From the NCBI GenBank assembly GCA_030625965.1, contig DAOUPV010000014.1, forward strand, positions 1 through 38,423: a stretch of 38,423 nucleotides of DNA. Reading direction: 5' to 3'. The translations under genes and the position numbers were made by a program. Positions 1 through 6,780 of the stretch are shown here, piece after piece. Numbering within the stretch: the stretch's first letter is position 1; the number at the start of each line of letters is the position of its first letter. Source of the stretch: Clostridia bacterium. Lineage in GTDB: Bacteria > Bacillota > TC1 > UBA5767. Below the pieces are notes generated by a model that was given only the letters and a program-made list of their open reading frames with translations, was not told the origin of the DNA and ran no database searches.

Positions 1-1152
1 TCCAATTTCATGACGGGAAGCCTGATCTCGGAGGGGCTGAGTTTATCACGCTCTTTCATGGCTATATTCCATGGAAATGCATTACTATTGGTGGTGGCCC
101 TTGTCATGGGATTCATCGCTCAGGATACTGGTCTTTCTACAGCTTATATTTCCCGCTATGCCTTTGGGATCAGAGGGTCGAAGATCGTTTCCGTATTGTT
201 CTCCTTATCCTTTATAGGATGGTCGGGTATAGGCATCGGGTTGGCTGCCAAATCACTCAGCCATTATACAGGCTGGAATGATGTGTTCTTGTCCTTGGTA
301 TTGACCATAATCTTCGGGATCACTGCCATCTACGGATTTAAGGGAATGGTCAAGATCTCCTCGATCTCTGTACCGGTAATCGTGTTGATTTCCTGCTTCG
401 GCATCTATGAGGTCATGGCTACAAGACAGCTGGACTTTTCTATGCTGCTCCTTATTGAGCCAGTAGTACCAATGCAATTCGGGCAGGCGGTCTCCATCGT
501 GGTGGGTTCCTGGATTGTGGGGGCGGTGGCTACGCCGGACATTCTGCGATTCGCCCTCCGTAAACGGGATGTGTTGATTACCATGCTGTTGACCTTCCTG
601 GGATTCAGCAGCATCCAGATGTGTGTCGGCGCCGTGATGGGTATGGCTACAGGCAGCTCAGATCTTCCGGACATCCTCTATAACCTGGGTTTCGGACTAT
701 ATGGGATGCTGCTTCTGATCTTTTTGTCCTGGAGCACAGCGGACAACAATTTCTATGCTGCCGGCCTCGGTATCACAAATTTTCTGGATAAACGAGACCG
801 CATCAAACCCACCATGTTTTCCATTGTTGCTGCCGGTGTCCTCGCTATGTTGGGCCTGTATAACTATCTGGGGAATTTCTTGTCCTTGGTTTCTTTGGTC
901 TTTGCCCCCATCGGAGGTGTGATCATCGTCGATTTCTATCTGTACCGGGTAGGATTGATCAATCATGCGCTATATTACCAAGGTGTACGTTGGCATGGCA
1001 TTATCGCTGTAATGTTGGGCATATTTTTTGGCGTATGTATTGATTTTTCGATGCCCTTCGCCATGGCATTCGGTGCAGCAGCACTAGCTTATCTGGTGTT
1101 ATCTTTGGCAACTGCGAAGCGCAACAAGTATCCAGAAGACATGAATGAATAG
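1..1152 (+). CDS. Cytosine/purine permease (NCS1 family, CodB-like), 5' end outside window
   Basis: Integral membrane transporter of the NCS1 nucleobase:cation symporter family, most like cytosine permease CodB. The reading frame is open from base 1; codons before the first ATG (position 10) read S-N-F and continue into M-T-G, aligning with an internal TM1 segment of CodB, so the true start lies left of the window. Visible family features are alternating hydrophobic segments over the whole length, the conserved stretch around 'GSWIVGAVATPDILRF' and 'DNNFYAAGLG' (compare 'TNDNALYASGLG' in CodB), and the terminal 'IGGVIIVDFYLYR' segment. Ends with TAG at 1150-1152, only 10 bases before the agrA-like gene, so the two are probably on one transcript. 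Substrate is inferred; other nucleobases (purines, allantoin) are transported by relatives. Confidence 0.88.
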   Translation, partial: SNFMTGSLISEGLSLSRSFMAIFHGNALLLVVALVMGFIAQDTGLSTAYISRYAFGIRGSKIVSVLFSLSFIGWSGIGIGLAAKSLSHYTGWNDVFLSLVLTIIFGITAIYGFKGMVKISSISVPVIVLISCFGIYEVMATRQLDFSMLLLIEPVVPMQFGQAVSIVVGSWIVGAVATPDILRFALRKRDVLITMLLTFLGFSSIQMCVGAVMGMATGSSDLPDILYNLGFGLYGMLLLIFLSWSTADNNFYAAGLGITNFLDKRDRIKPTMFSIVAAGVLAMLGLYNYLGNFLSLVSLVFAPIGGVIIVDFYLYRVGLINHALYYQGVRWHGIIAVMLGIFFGVCIDFSMPFAMAFGAAALAYLVLSLATAKRNKYPEDMNE

Positions 1153-1162
1153 GTGAATATGT

Positions 1163-1897
1163 ATGTTACGAATCGGAATATGTGACGATGAACGCCACAT
1201 CTGCTCCCAGGTGGAGCAGATGCTGGCGGATATTGCGGAAGAAACCAGGCAGGAATGGGAGATGCAGGTATTCTCTTCGGGAGAATCTCTGACGGAGCAC
1301 CTGAGGGAGGGGAAGTTCTTTGATGTGCTTTTCCTGGACATCGAGCTGCCGAGGATCAACGGGATTGAAATCGGTAAGATGCTGCGGTATGATCTGGGTA
1401 ACGAGGCGACCAAAATCGTCTACATATCCGGCAAGGAGAGCTATGCTATGGAGCTCTTTACCATACGACCGGTAGACTTTCTGATCAAGCCGCTGGAGCG
1501 CGCGAGGTTGGCGGAAACCATGGACCGGGTGCGTTATCTGATTGAACGAGGGACCCGGATATTCGAGTACAAGAATGGATACTACAGCTACAAGATTCCC
1601 ATCCAGGAAATCCTGTACTTTGAGAGTTCCGGTAAAAAGATCAGTATCGTGATGGAGCAAGAGAAGCGGCAGTTCTATGGTAAACTATCGGACGTAGAAG
1701 CCCAATTGGGTGGTCGGGGATTTCTGTTTGTCCATAAATCCTATCTGGTCAATTACGCCCATGTCATTGAATACCAGTATGAATCGGTGACCATGACCAA
1801 CAGACTTGCTTTGCCCATCAGCCAGAACAGACGTAAAGATGTACGCAACTGGATTATGAACAACAACATTGGAGGAGACGAATATGATATTAGATAA
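1163..1897 (+). CDS. LytTR-family response regulator, AgrA-like
   Basis: Two-component response regulator of 244 residues. Residues 1-125 form a receiver domain: acidic pair D8-D9, phospho-acceptor D59 in 'FLDIELP', a Ser at 89 in the switch position and K109 in 'IKP'. Residues about 135-240 form a LytTR DNA-binding domain ('ILYFES', 'FVHKSYLVNY', 'LPISQNRR'), the type used by AgrA, ComE and VirR, which bind paired direct repeats about two helical turns apart. It starts 10 bases after the permease stop with a modest AGGTG ribosome site and overlaps the following histidine kinase by 14 bases, so it is co-expressed with it. A matching pair of direct repeats lies upstream of the agrD-like gene. 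The whole agrA-agrC-agrD-agrB order makes an AgrA role the best reading. Confidence 0.93.
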   Translation: MLRIGICDDERHICSQVEQMLADIAEETRQEWEMQVFSSGESLTEHLREGKFFDVLFLDIELPRINGIEIGKMLRYDLGNEATKIVYISGKESYAMELFTIRPVDFLIKPLERARLAETMDRVRYLIERGTRIFEYKNGYYSYKIPIQEILYFESSGKKISIVMEQEKRQFYGKLSDVEAQLGGRGFLFVHKSYLVNYAHVIEYQYESVTMTNRLALPISQNRRKDVRNWIMNNNIGGDEYDIR

Positions 1898-3188
1898 CTA
1901 CGCAATTATCTACCTTTTATCCAACATTTTCTTTCTATATGTAATTTACCGCTTTTTACACATGTTTTTCGATGAACGGCTTACTAGCCGCAAGGTGGAA
2001 CTCATTTCCTATCTGGTCTATTTTGTGGCCATATCTGTACTCTACCTGAGTCTTAAAACACCGTTAATCAACCTAGTCGGCAATCTGGTTCTTTTCTTCA
2101 TGTTGAGCATGAACTATGTCTCGACCTGGAAATCCAGGCTGACGGCCACTGTCTTCATGTACGCCATATTGATTTGTATCGAGGCCATCACGGTGCTGGG
2201 GCTTCAGTACCTGAATTTGAACGCTTCTTTCAAAGGAACGGACGTCGAGCTGATTGCTGCTTTGATCAGTTCCAAAATTTTATCCTACATGGTGGTTCTG
2301 ATCCTCTCCAACTTCAAGATGGTCCGCAACCAGGTCAATTTGTCGGTGCTGCACTGGCTGGCCATTTTCCTAATTCCCATCGGGACCCTATTTTCCACGT
2401 TCCTGTTGATCACTTCAGAAACGGGCAATAGCCTAGCGCTGACCATCACGAGCATCTCTGTTTTATTCCTGATCAATATTTTCGTATTCTATCTCTACGA
2501 TGTTTTGGTTAGATCCTACCAGCAGAAGTTTGAGAGGGAGCTATTATGGCAACAGAACGAAGCTTATGTAAAGCAGTTCGAACTGATTCGCCAGTCCCAG
2601 GACAAGATGCGTACGTTTCGTCACGACATGAAGAACCATTTGTCGGTGTTGAAGAGCCTTGTGGAGAAACAGGACGTTGAAGCGACGCTTACCTATTCCC
2701 AAGGCATAACAGAATTCCTGGATAATCCGGACGAATACGCCCGCTCGGGCAACTCGGAACTGGATGGTATCTTAAACTACAAGATCCATGAGGCTAGAGA
2801 GAAGGGTGTTCAGGTGGATCTGAAACTCACTATACCGGAGCGCCTGGCAATTCAGCCGTTCGATTTGAGCGTGATCTTGGGCAACCTATTGGACAATGCC
2901 ATCGAAGCTGCATCCTTGGTCACAGCTGAGAAAAAGATCCGTCTTGAAATCTTTTTCAAACGAAATCTGTTGCATATCCAGATGGTCAATCCCTATGAAG
3001 GAGAATTGAATCAGCAAAACGGCAGGTTTGGGAGCACCAAAAATGATCATGAGCATCACGGCATTGGACTGAACAGTGTGAAACGATCCGTCGAGAAATA
3101 TAACGGTGCACTGGAACTGTCACCCAAGGATGGAAAATTCCATACCAAGGTGTTGCTTTACAACCAAGGAGCGGCGATTACAGTCTGA
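1884..3188 (+). CDS. Sensor histidine kinase, AgrC-like (GHKL, non-orthodox)
   Basis: Membrane sensor kinase of 434 residues. About six hydrophobic segments fill residues 1-210, followed by a linker helix and a cytoplasmic kinase. The phospho-acceptor histidine is in 'FRHDMKNH' (about H247); the GHKL ATPase domain shows the N box 'NLLDNAIEA' (about 334-342) and a late 'HGIGLNSVKR' glycine box. This is the AgrC/ComD architecture, in which the polytopic N-terminus senses a cyclic peptide. I chose ATG 1884 because GGAGGAG lies at 1871-1877, seven bases upstream; an in-frame TTG at 1869 would overlap that ribosome site. It overlaps the response regulator by 14 bases. The likely ligand is the peptide encoded just downstream. 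Confidence 0.93.
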   Translation: MILDNYAIIYLLSNIFFLYVIYRFLHMFFDERLTSRKVELISYLVYFVAISVLYLSLKTPLINLVGNLVLFFMLSMNYVSTWKSRLTATVFMYAILICIEAITVLGLQYLNLNASFKGTDVELIAALISSKILSYMVVLILSNFKMVRNQVNLSVLHWLAIFLIPIGTLFSTFLLITSETGNSLALTITSISVLFLINIFVFYLYDVLVRSYQQKFERELLWQQNEAYVKQFELIRQSQDKMRTFRHDMKNHLSVLKSLVEKQDVEATLTYSQGITEFLDNPDEYARSGNSELDGILNYKIHEAREKGVQVDLKLTIPERLAIQPFDLSVILGNLLDNAIEAASLVTAEKKIRLEIFFKRNLLHIQMVNPYEGELNQQNGRFGSTKNDHEHHGIGLNSVKRSVEKYNGALELSPKDGKFHTKVLLYNQGAAITV

Positions 3189-3195
3189 AAACTGT

Positions 3196-3227
3196 TAGTT
3201 TTACCAAAAGCATATAGTAGTTTTACC
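3196..3227 (+). promoter_or_regulatory. LytTR/AgrA-type tandem direct repeat upstream of agrD
   Basis: TAGTTTTACC occurs twice without mismatch, at 3196-3205 and 3218-3227, with starts 22 bp apart and a 12-bp spacer. Two 9-10-bp direct repeats with 12-bp spacing are the known operator form of LytTR regulators such as AgrA and ComE. The downstream copy ends 29 bp before the -10 candidate, placing it just upstream of a poor -35, as expected of an activator site. Confidence 0.7.
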
Positions 3228-3256
3228 CTAAGTCGGCACGAGGGCCCATCCTGTTG

Positions 3257-3262
3257 TAGAAT
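3257..3262 (+). promoter_or_regulatory. Candidate -10 element of the agrDB promoter
   Basis: TAGAAT at 3257-3262 matches the sigma-A -10 consensus at five of six positions. The sequence 17 bp upstream (around 3234-3239, CGGCAC) is a poor -35 hexamer, which fits a promoter needing the activator bound at 3196-3227. Confidence 0.5.
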
Positions 3263-3306
3263 GACTTTGCTGGTAACGGCAATACTCATATACGGAGGAT
3301 GGTAAT

Positions 3307-3453
3307 ATGAACAAGCTCATAATCAAGCTGGGCGGACTAATTGCCAGCGCTGCTCTGGCAGTGACGGCTCTAAATGTAAATTCGACCTGCATATGCCTAA
3401 TACATCAACCCAGATTGCCAGAGGGTGCAAGCAGACTTCGCCGGTATGAGTAG
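3307..3453 (+). CDS. Cyclic lactone/thiolactone autoinducer peptide precursor, AgrD-like (48 aa)
   Basis: Short gene encoding the precursor of a secreted cyclic signalling peptide. It reads M-N-K-L-I-I-K-L-G-G, then a small-residue amphipathic helix ending at about residue 22, then 'NVNSTCICLIHQPRLPEG', then the charged tail 'ASRLRRYE'. The core Cys followed by 'QPxxPE' is the hallmark of AgrD-like peptides in Clostridia. Aligning HQP with the Clostridium perfringens precursor predicts a five-residue ring C28-I-C-L-I32, thiolactone-closed from C28, with a second cysteine C30 inside it. GGAGG at 3294-3298 is well placed. The stop codon abuts the ATG of the agrB-like gene (TAGATG), so the two are translationally linked. 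The ring boundaries are inferred. Confidence 0.9.
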   Translation: MNKLIIKLGGLIASAALAVTALNVNSTCICLIHQPRLPEGASRLRRYE

Positions 3454-4047
3454 ATGATAACACTCAACCGCTTTGGGGATTGGCTGGTCACAAGCCAGCT
3501 GGTTGCCAAAAGCGACAGGGAGCTTTATGTCTACGGACTGAGGCAGGGTTTCCTGCTGATCCTGAATATCTCGAGCGTGTTGCTCTTGGCTCTGGCTTTG
3601 GATCTCGTTTGGCAAAGCATGGCCTTCCTGGCAGGGTACTATCCACTAAGGACTTATGCGGGTGGGTATCACGCCAAGTCACCACTAAGGTGCTACGTTT
3701 GTTCTTTGATTCTGATGATTACGGTGCTGGAACTGATGCGGCACTTGGATTGGTCTTCTGGAATGCTGGTTATCTCCGCACTCGCTGCTACCTCGGTCCT
3801 GGTCTTGCTGGCACCGATGCAGGCTGACGATAAACCGCTGGATGAGAGTGAACGCTGTCTGTATCGCAGGAAGACGTTGCGTTTGACAGGCTGTCTTCTA
3901 TTGCTACTGGCCTTAGCTGTGTGCCTTGATTGGAGAGCACTGGCTGGTTGTCTGGATCTCGCGCTACTGAGTGTTTCAGCGCTGTTGCTGTTCGGTTTGA
4001 AAAGATGCCCGGGCGGTACTAGATATATGGTGTTTCAGCAGAAATAA
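3454..4047 (+). CDS. Accessory gene regulator B-like peptidase (AgrB family)
   Basis: Integral membrane cysteine endopeptidase of 197 residues that trims the C-terminus of the AgrD precursor and closes the ring. The family signature 'RTYAGGYHAKSPLRC' is at 66-80, giving the catalytic pair H73 and C80. Several hydrophobic segments follow (about 80-125, 145-165, 165-185), as in S. aureus AgrB. The start codon directly follows the stop of the agrD-like gene. Order here is A-C-D-B, the reverse of the staphylococcal B-D-C-A arrangement. The protein is near the usual length for the family and looks intact. Confidence 0.93.
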   Translation: MITLNRFGDWLVTSQLVAKSDRELYVYGLRQGFLLILNISSVLLLALALDLVWQSMAFLAGYYPLRTYAGGYHAKSPLRCYVCSLILMITVLELMRHLDWSSGMLVISALAATSVLVLLAPMQADDKPLDESERCLYRRKTLRLTGCLLLLLALAVCLDWRALAGCLDLALLSVSALLLFGLKRCPGGTRYMVFQQK

Positions 4048-4215
4048 CTCATGTAAAAGCACGAAACACTGGACAAACCTGGTTAACTGTTCTACTATTA
4101 AGTGGTAACCGGACTACCTAAGCGAGGTAGAAAAAACGATTTTAGGACTACGGTCTTACTATACCAACTGGCTTATTCCCCCCCGAAACTCCCTTGTACG
4201 GGAATACGCCAAAAC
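4048..4215 (+). other. Non-coding stretch between agrB and terminator, possibly structured RNA
   Basis: No open frame with a ribosome site is seen. Several self-complementary stretches are present: GGTTA/TAACC enclosing about 20 bases, CTACC/GGTAG with a seven-base loop around 4113-4129, and a CCC/GGG pair near 4191-4203. I compared it by eye with cyclic-di-GMP, purine, guanidine and THF riboswitches and found no convincing match. It may simply be the 3' untranslated region of the agr transcript. Confidence 0.3.
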
Positions 4216-4245
4216 AAGATGGAGCCTTAGGCTCCATCTTTTTTT
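4216..4245 (+). terminator. Intrinsic terminator after agrB
   Basis: Perfect 11-bp stem AAGATGGAGCC / GGCTCCATCTT with a TTA loop, followed by a run of Ts. It ends the agr transcript and separates it from the MATE gene promoter. Confidence 0.9.
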
Positions 4246-4255
4246 AGCGTAATGA

Positions 4256-4284
4256 TTGCCAGTCCGGTTCGTTTTGGCTATGAT
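4256..4284 (+). promoter_or_regulatory. Sigma-A-type promoter of the MATE exporter gene
   Basis: TTGCCA at 4256-4261, a 17-bp spacer and TATGAT at 4279-4284, placed between the agr terminator and the start of the MATE gene. Confidence 0.75.
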
Positions 4285-4306
4285 AGCTTGAGAATGTAGG
4301 AAAGTA

Positions 4307-5692
4307 TTGGTGCAAGTCATGGAATTAAAGAAATTTTATAAATCGCTACTTTTATTGGGTGTGCCTATCGCATTGCAGAACCTGATTATTAACGGACTCA
4401 ATTTCCTGGATACGGTGATGATCGGTCGGCTGGGCGGTATTGAGATCGCCGCCGTTGGGTTGGCAAACCAGGTTTTTTTCGTATTTATTGTCATCCTGTT
4501 CGGCATCGTAAGCGGAACCTCTGTGTTCACAGCCCAATATTGGGGTGACAAGAACATTAGAGATTTCAATAAGGCCACAGCCATGGGGTTGATCTTCACC
4601 GTGGTCCCGACTCTGGTCATGTTCGGTTTTGCTTTTCTGGTCCCAGAGCAGGTCATGGGCCTGTTTACCCACGACCGTGAACTGGTGGTTCTTGCCAGTA
4701 AATATCTGCGCATTGCCAGTTTCAGCTACTTGTTCACGGGGGCGGCTTTCCTCTATGAGTCGGTCATGAAGTCTGCCGGGAAGGTCCGCTTTCCCCTGTA
4801 CGTGTCCATCGTAGCATTCGGAGCCAACACGTTGTTCAATTATCTGCTGATCTTCGGCAAGATGGGACTGCCGGCCATGGGCGTGGAGGGCGCGGCCCTG
4901 GCCACGGTGCTCTCCCGAATCATAGAGTCCGCTCTGGTACTGGGACTGGTATTCGGCAAACAACTGCCGGGTGCGGTGCACAAGGACAGCTTTAAGATTA
5001 TTGATAAGATCTTCATGACGCGCTTCGTGCGTATCGTTGGCCCAGTCATTCTCAATGAAATCGTCTGGGTGGTCGGCGTGACTCTCTACATGATGGTCTA
5101 TGGGCGGATGAATGCCCAGGCGGTAACGGTGGTATCCATCACCATTACCGTAGAGCGGTTGCTGCAATCTCTGTACTTCGGGATTGGTGGAGCAACCGCC
5201 ATCATGATCGGCAACACCTTGGGAAGGCGGGATAAGGAGCTGGCCCACCTCAATGGAGGACGGCTACTCAAAATCTCGTTCCTGGCCGGTGTAGTCCTGG
5301 GTCTCCTGATTACCCTGCTGGCCCCTGTCATCATTCTGCCGTTCAATATCGCAGGTGACACGGCCGCCCTAACGATCAAGACCATCCGCATCATGGGACT
5401 GCTGGTGGCTGCCCGCAGTTACAACATCACCATGGTGACCGGGGTGCTCCGGGCCGGTGGCGATACGACCTACTGCCTGATGCTGGACCTGATCGGTGTC
5501 TGGCTGGTGGCACTGCCCTTGGGCACAGTGGCAGGCTTATGGCTCAAACTGCCAGTGCATTGGGTTTACCTGGCATTCTTCTCTGAGGAAGTCTTCAAGA
5601 TGGTGATCGGGACCTTCCGTTTCCGTTCCCGCAAATGGATCAATGTGTTGACCGATTCCGGGGAAACTGGTGTTCCTACAGTTGAAGCATGA
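4307..5692 (+). CDS. MATE family efflux transporter
   Basis: Multidrug and toxic compound extrusion transporter with 12 predicted membrane segments in two repeated halves of six, about 455-461 residues, the usual size. The N-terminal half shows 'GLNFLDTVMIGRLGG' and 'IAAVGLANQVFF', and the second half repeats the pattern with 'AVTVVSITITVERLLQSLYFGIGGATAIMIGNTLG'. Such proteins export cationic drugs or metabolites using Na+ or H+ gradients; the substrate cannot be read here. The start is uncertain: AGGA at about 4298-4301 best serves TTG 4307 or GTG 4310, while ATG 4319 fits the family N-terminus but lacks a well-spaced ribosome site. It has its own promoter. Confidence 0.92.
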   Translation: MVQVMELKKFYKSLLLLGVPIALQNLIINGLNFLDTVMIGRLGGIEIAAVGLANQVFFVFIVILFGIVSGTSVFTAQYWGDKNIRDFNKATAMGLIFTVVPTLVMFGFAFLVPEQVMGLFTHDRELVVLASKYLRIASFSYLFTGAAFLYESVMKSAGKVRFPLYVSIVAFGANTLFNYLLIFGKMGLPAMGVEGAALATVLSRIIESALVLGLVFGKQLPGAVHKDSFKIIDKIFMTRFVRIVGPVILNEIVWVVGVTLYMMVYGRMNAQAVTVVSITITVERLLQSLYFGIGGATAIMIGNTLGRRDKELAHLNGGRLLKISFLAGVVLGLLITLLAPVIILPFNIAGDTAALTIKTIRIMGLLVAARSYNITMVTGVLRAGGDTTYCLMLDLIGVWLVALPLGTVAGLWLKLPVHWVYLAFFSEEVFKMVIGTFRFRSRKWINVLTDSGETGVPTVEA

Positions 5693-5727
5693 TATACTAA
5701 GGAAGCAATCTATATTTTGGAGGAATT

Positions 5728-6738
5728 ATGATTTTAGTAACTGGAGGAGCCGGATACATCGGCTCACATACATTGGTAGAACTGTTGCAGGCTGACCATG
5801 AGGTAGTGGTGCTGGACAACCTATCCAACAGCTCGGAGGAGTCGCTTAGGCGGGTGATGGAAATCACCGGCAGGAGGCTCGAATTCGTCAAGGCTGACCT
5901 TTTGGATGTGGATGCGTTGGAGCAGGTGTTCAACAGCTATCCGATCGATTCGGTCATCCATTTCGCGGGCAAGAAAGCCGTGGGGGAATCGGTGGCTGAA
6001 CCGTTGCTCTATTACGAGAACAATGTCTGCGGTACGCTGAATCTATTGAAGGCCATGAGGAAGCACCAGGTGAAACGCATGGTGTTCAGCTCCTCGGCCA
6101 CCGTTTACGGTGACCCGGTGAGTGTTCCCATCCAGGAGACGGCAGCACTGCAACCCACCAATCCTTATGGACGGACCAAGCTGATGATCGAGCAGATGCT
6201 TATTGACCTGAAGGGTTCTTGGGAGAACTTCTCGGTGGCCATCCTGCGTTATTTCAACCCCATCGGGGCCCATACCAGCGGCCGTATCGGAGAGGACCCG
6301 GCCGGTATCCCCAATAATCTGCTGCCCTTTGTGGCCCAGGTCGCCGTAGGTAAGAGGGAGAAACTCTCGGTCTTCGGTGACGATTATGCGACTGTCGATG
6401 GTACCGGGGTACGTGATTACATCCATGTAGTGGATCTGGCCAAAGGACATCTGTTGGCGCTGGGTAAGACGGGGGAGGAGAACCTGCTGGGCATCTACAA
6501 CCTAGGAACCGGTAATGGTTATTCTGTGTTGCAGATCGTCCATGCCTTTGAAGAGGCTTCGGACAGCAAGGTGCCCTATGAGATCGTGGAGAGGCGCCCT
6601 GGAGATATCGCTGTCTGCTATGCCGATTCTGGGAGAGCCAGCAAGGAGCTGGGATTCGCAGTCGAAAAGGGTTTGACGGAGATGTGCCAGGATACCTGGC
6701 GTTGGCAAAAAAACAACCCCGAAGGATACGGGGTATAG
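5728..6738 (+). CDS. galE: UDP-glucose 4-epimerase
   Basis: Extended short-chain dehydrogenase of 336 residues interconverting UDP-glucose and UDP-galactose with bound NAD, in the cytoplasm. The Rossmann motif 'GGAGYIGSHT' is at 6-15, 'FSSSATVYG' at 120-128 carries the catalytic serine, and the YxxxK pair is Y147/K151. The length matches bacterial GalE (about 338). GGAGG ends four bases before ATG 5728. It begins 35 bases after the MATE gene; TATACT at 5693-5698 could be its own -10, though no good -35 is visible. It feeds Leloir galactose metabolism or surface polysaccharide synthesis. Confidence 0.96.
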   Translation: MILVTGGAGYIGSHTLVELLQADHEVVVLDNLSNSSEESLRRVMEITGRRLEFVKADLLDVDALEQVFNSYPIDSVIHFAGKKAVGESVAEPLLYYENNVCGTLNLLKAMRKHQVKRMVFSSSATVYGDPVSVPIQETAALQPTNPYGRTKLMIEQMLIDLKGSWENFSVAILRYFNPIGAHTSGRIGEDPAGIPNNLLPFVAQVAVGKREKLSVFGDDYATVDGTGVRDYIHVVDLAKGHLLALGKTGEENLLGIYNLGTGNGYSVLQIVHAFEEASDSKVPYEIVERRPGDIAVCYADSGRASKELGFAVEKGLTEMCQDTWRWQKNNPEGYGV

Positions 6739-6740
6739 GA

Positions 6741-6775
6741 CGAAAGTAAAGCCGCCGATGGCGGCTTTACTTTCG
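6741..6775. terminator. Bidirectional hairpin between convergent galE and the antiporter operon
   Basis: Perfect 16-bp stem (6741-6756 with 6760-6775) around a three-base loop, CGAAAGTAAAGCCGCC and its complement. It lies between convergent genes and carries T-rich stretches on both strands, so it can end both transcripts. Confidence 0.8.
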
Positions 6776-6780
6776 ATGTA

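Noticed and set aside
4075-4190. Resemblance to a cyclic-di-GMP-I riboswitch ('GACAAACC' followed by a hairpin)
   Set aside because: The conserved tetraloop receptor and second helix of that class are absent, and it does not sit directly upstream of a start codon.
4352-5248. Minus-strand open frame of 298 codons opposite the MATE gene
   Set aside because: Shadow of the MATE coding sequence, rich in H, Q and D as expected of an antisense frame of a membrane protein.
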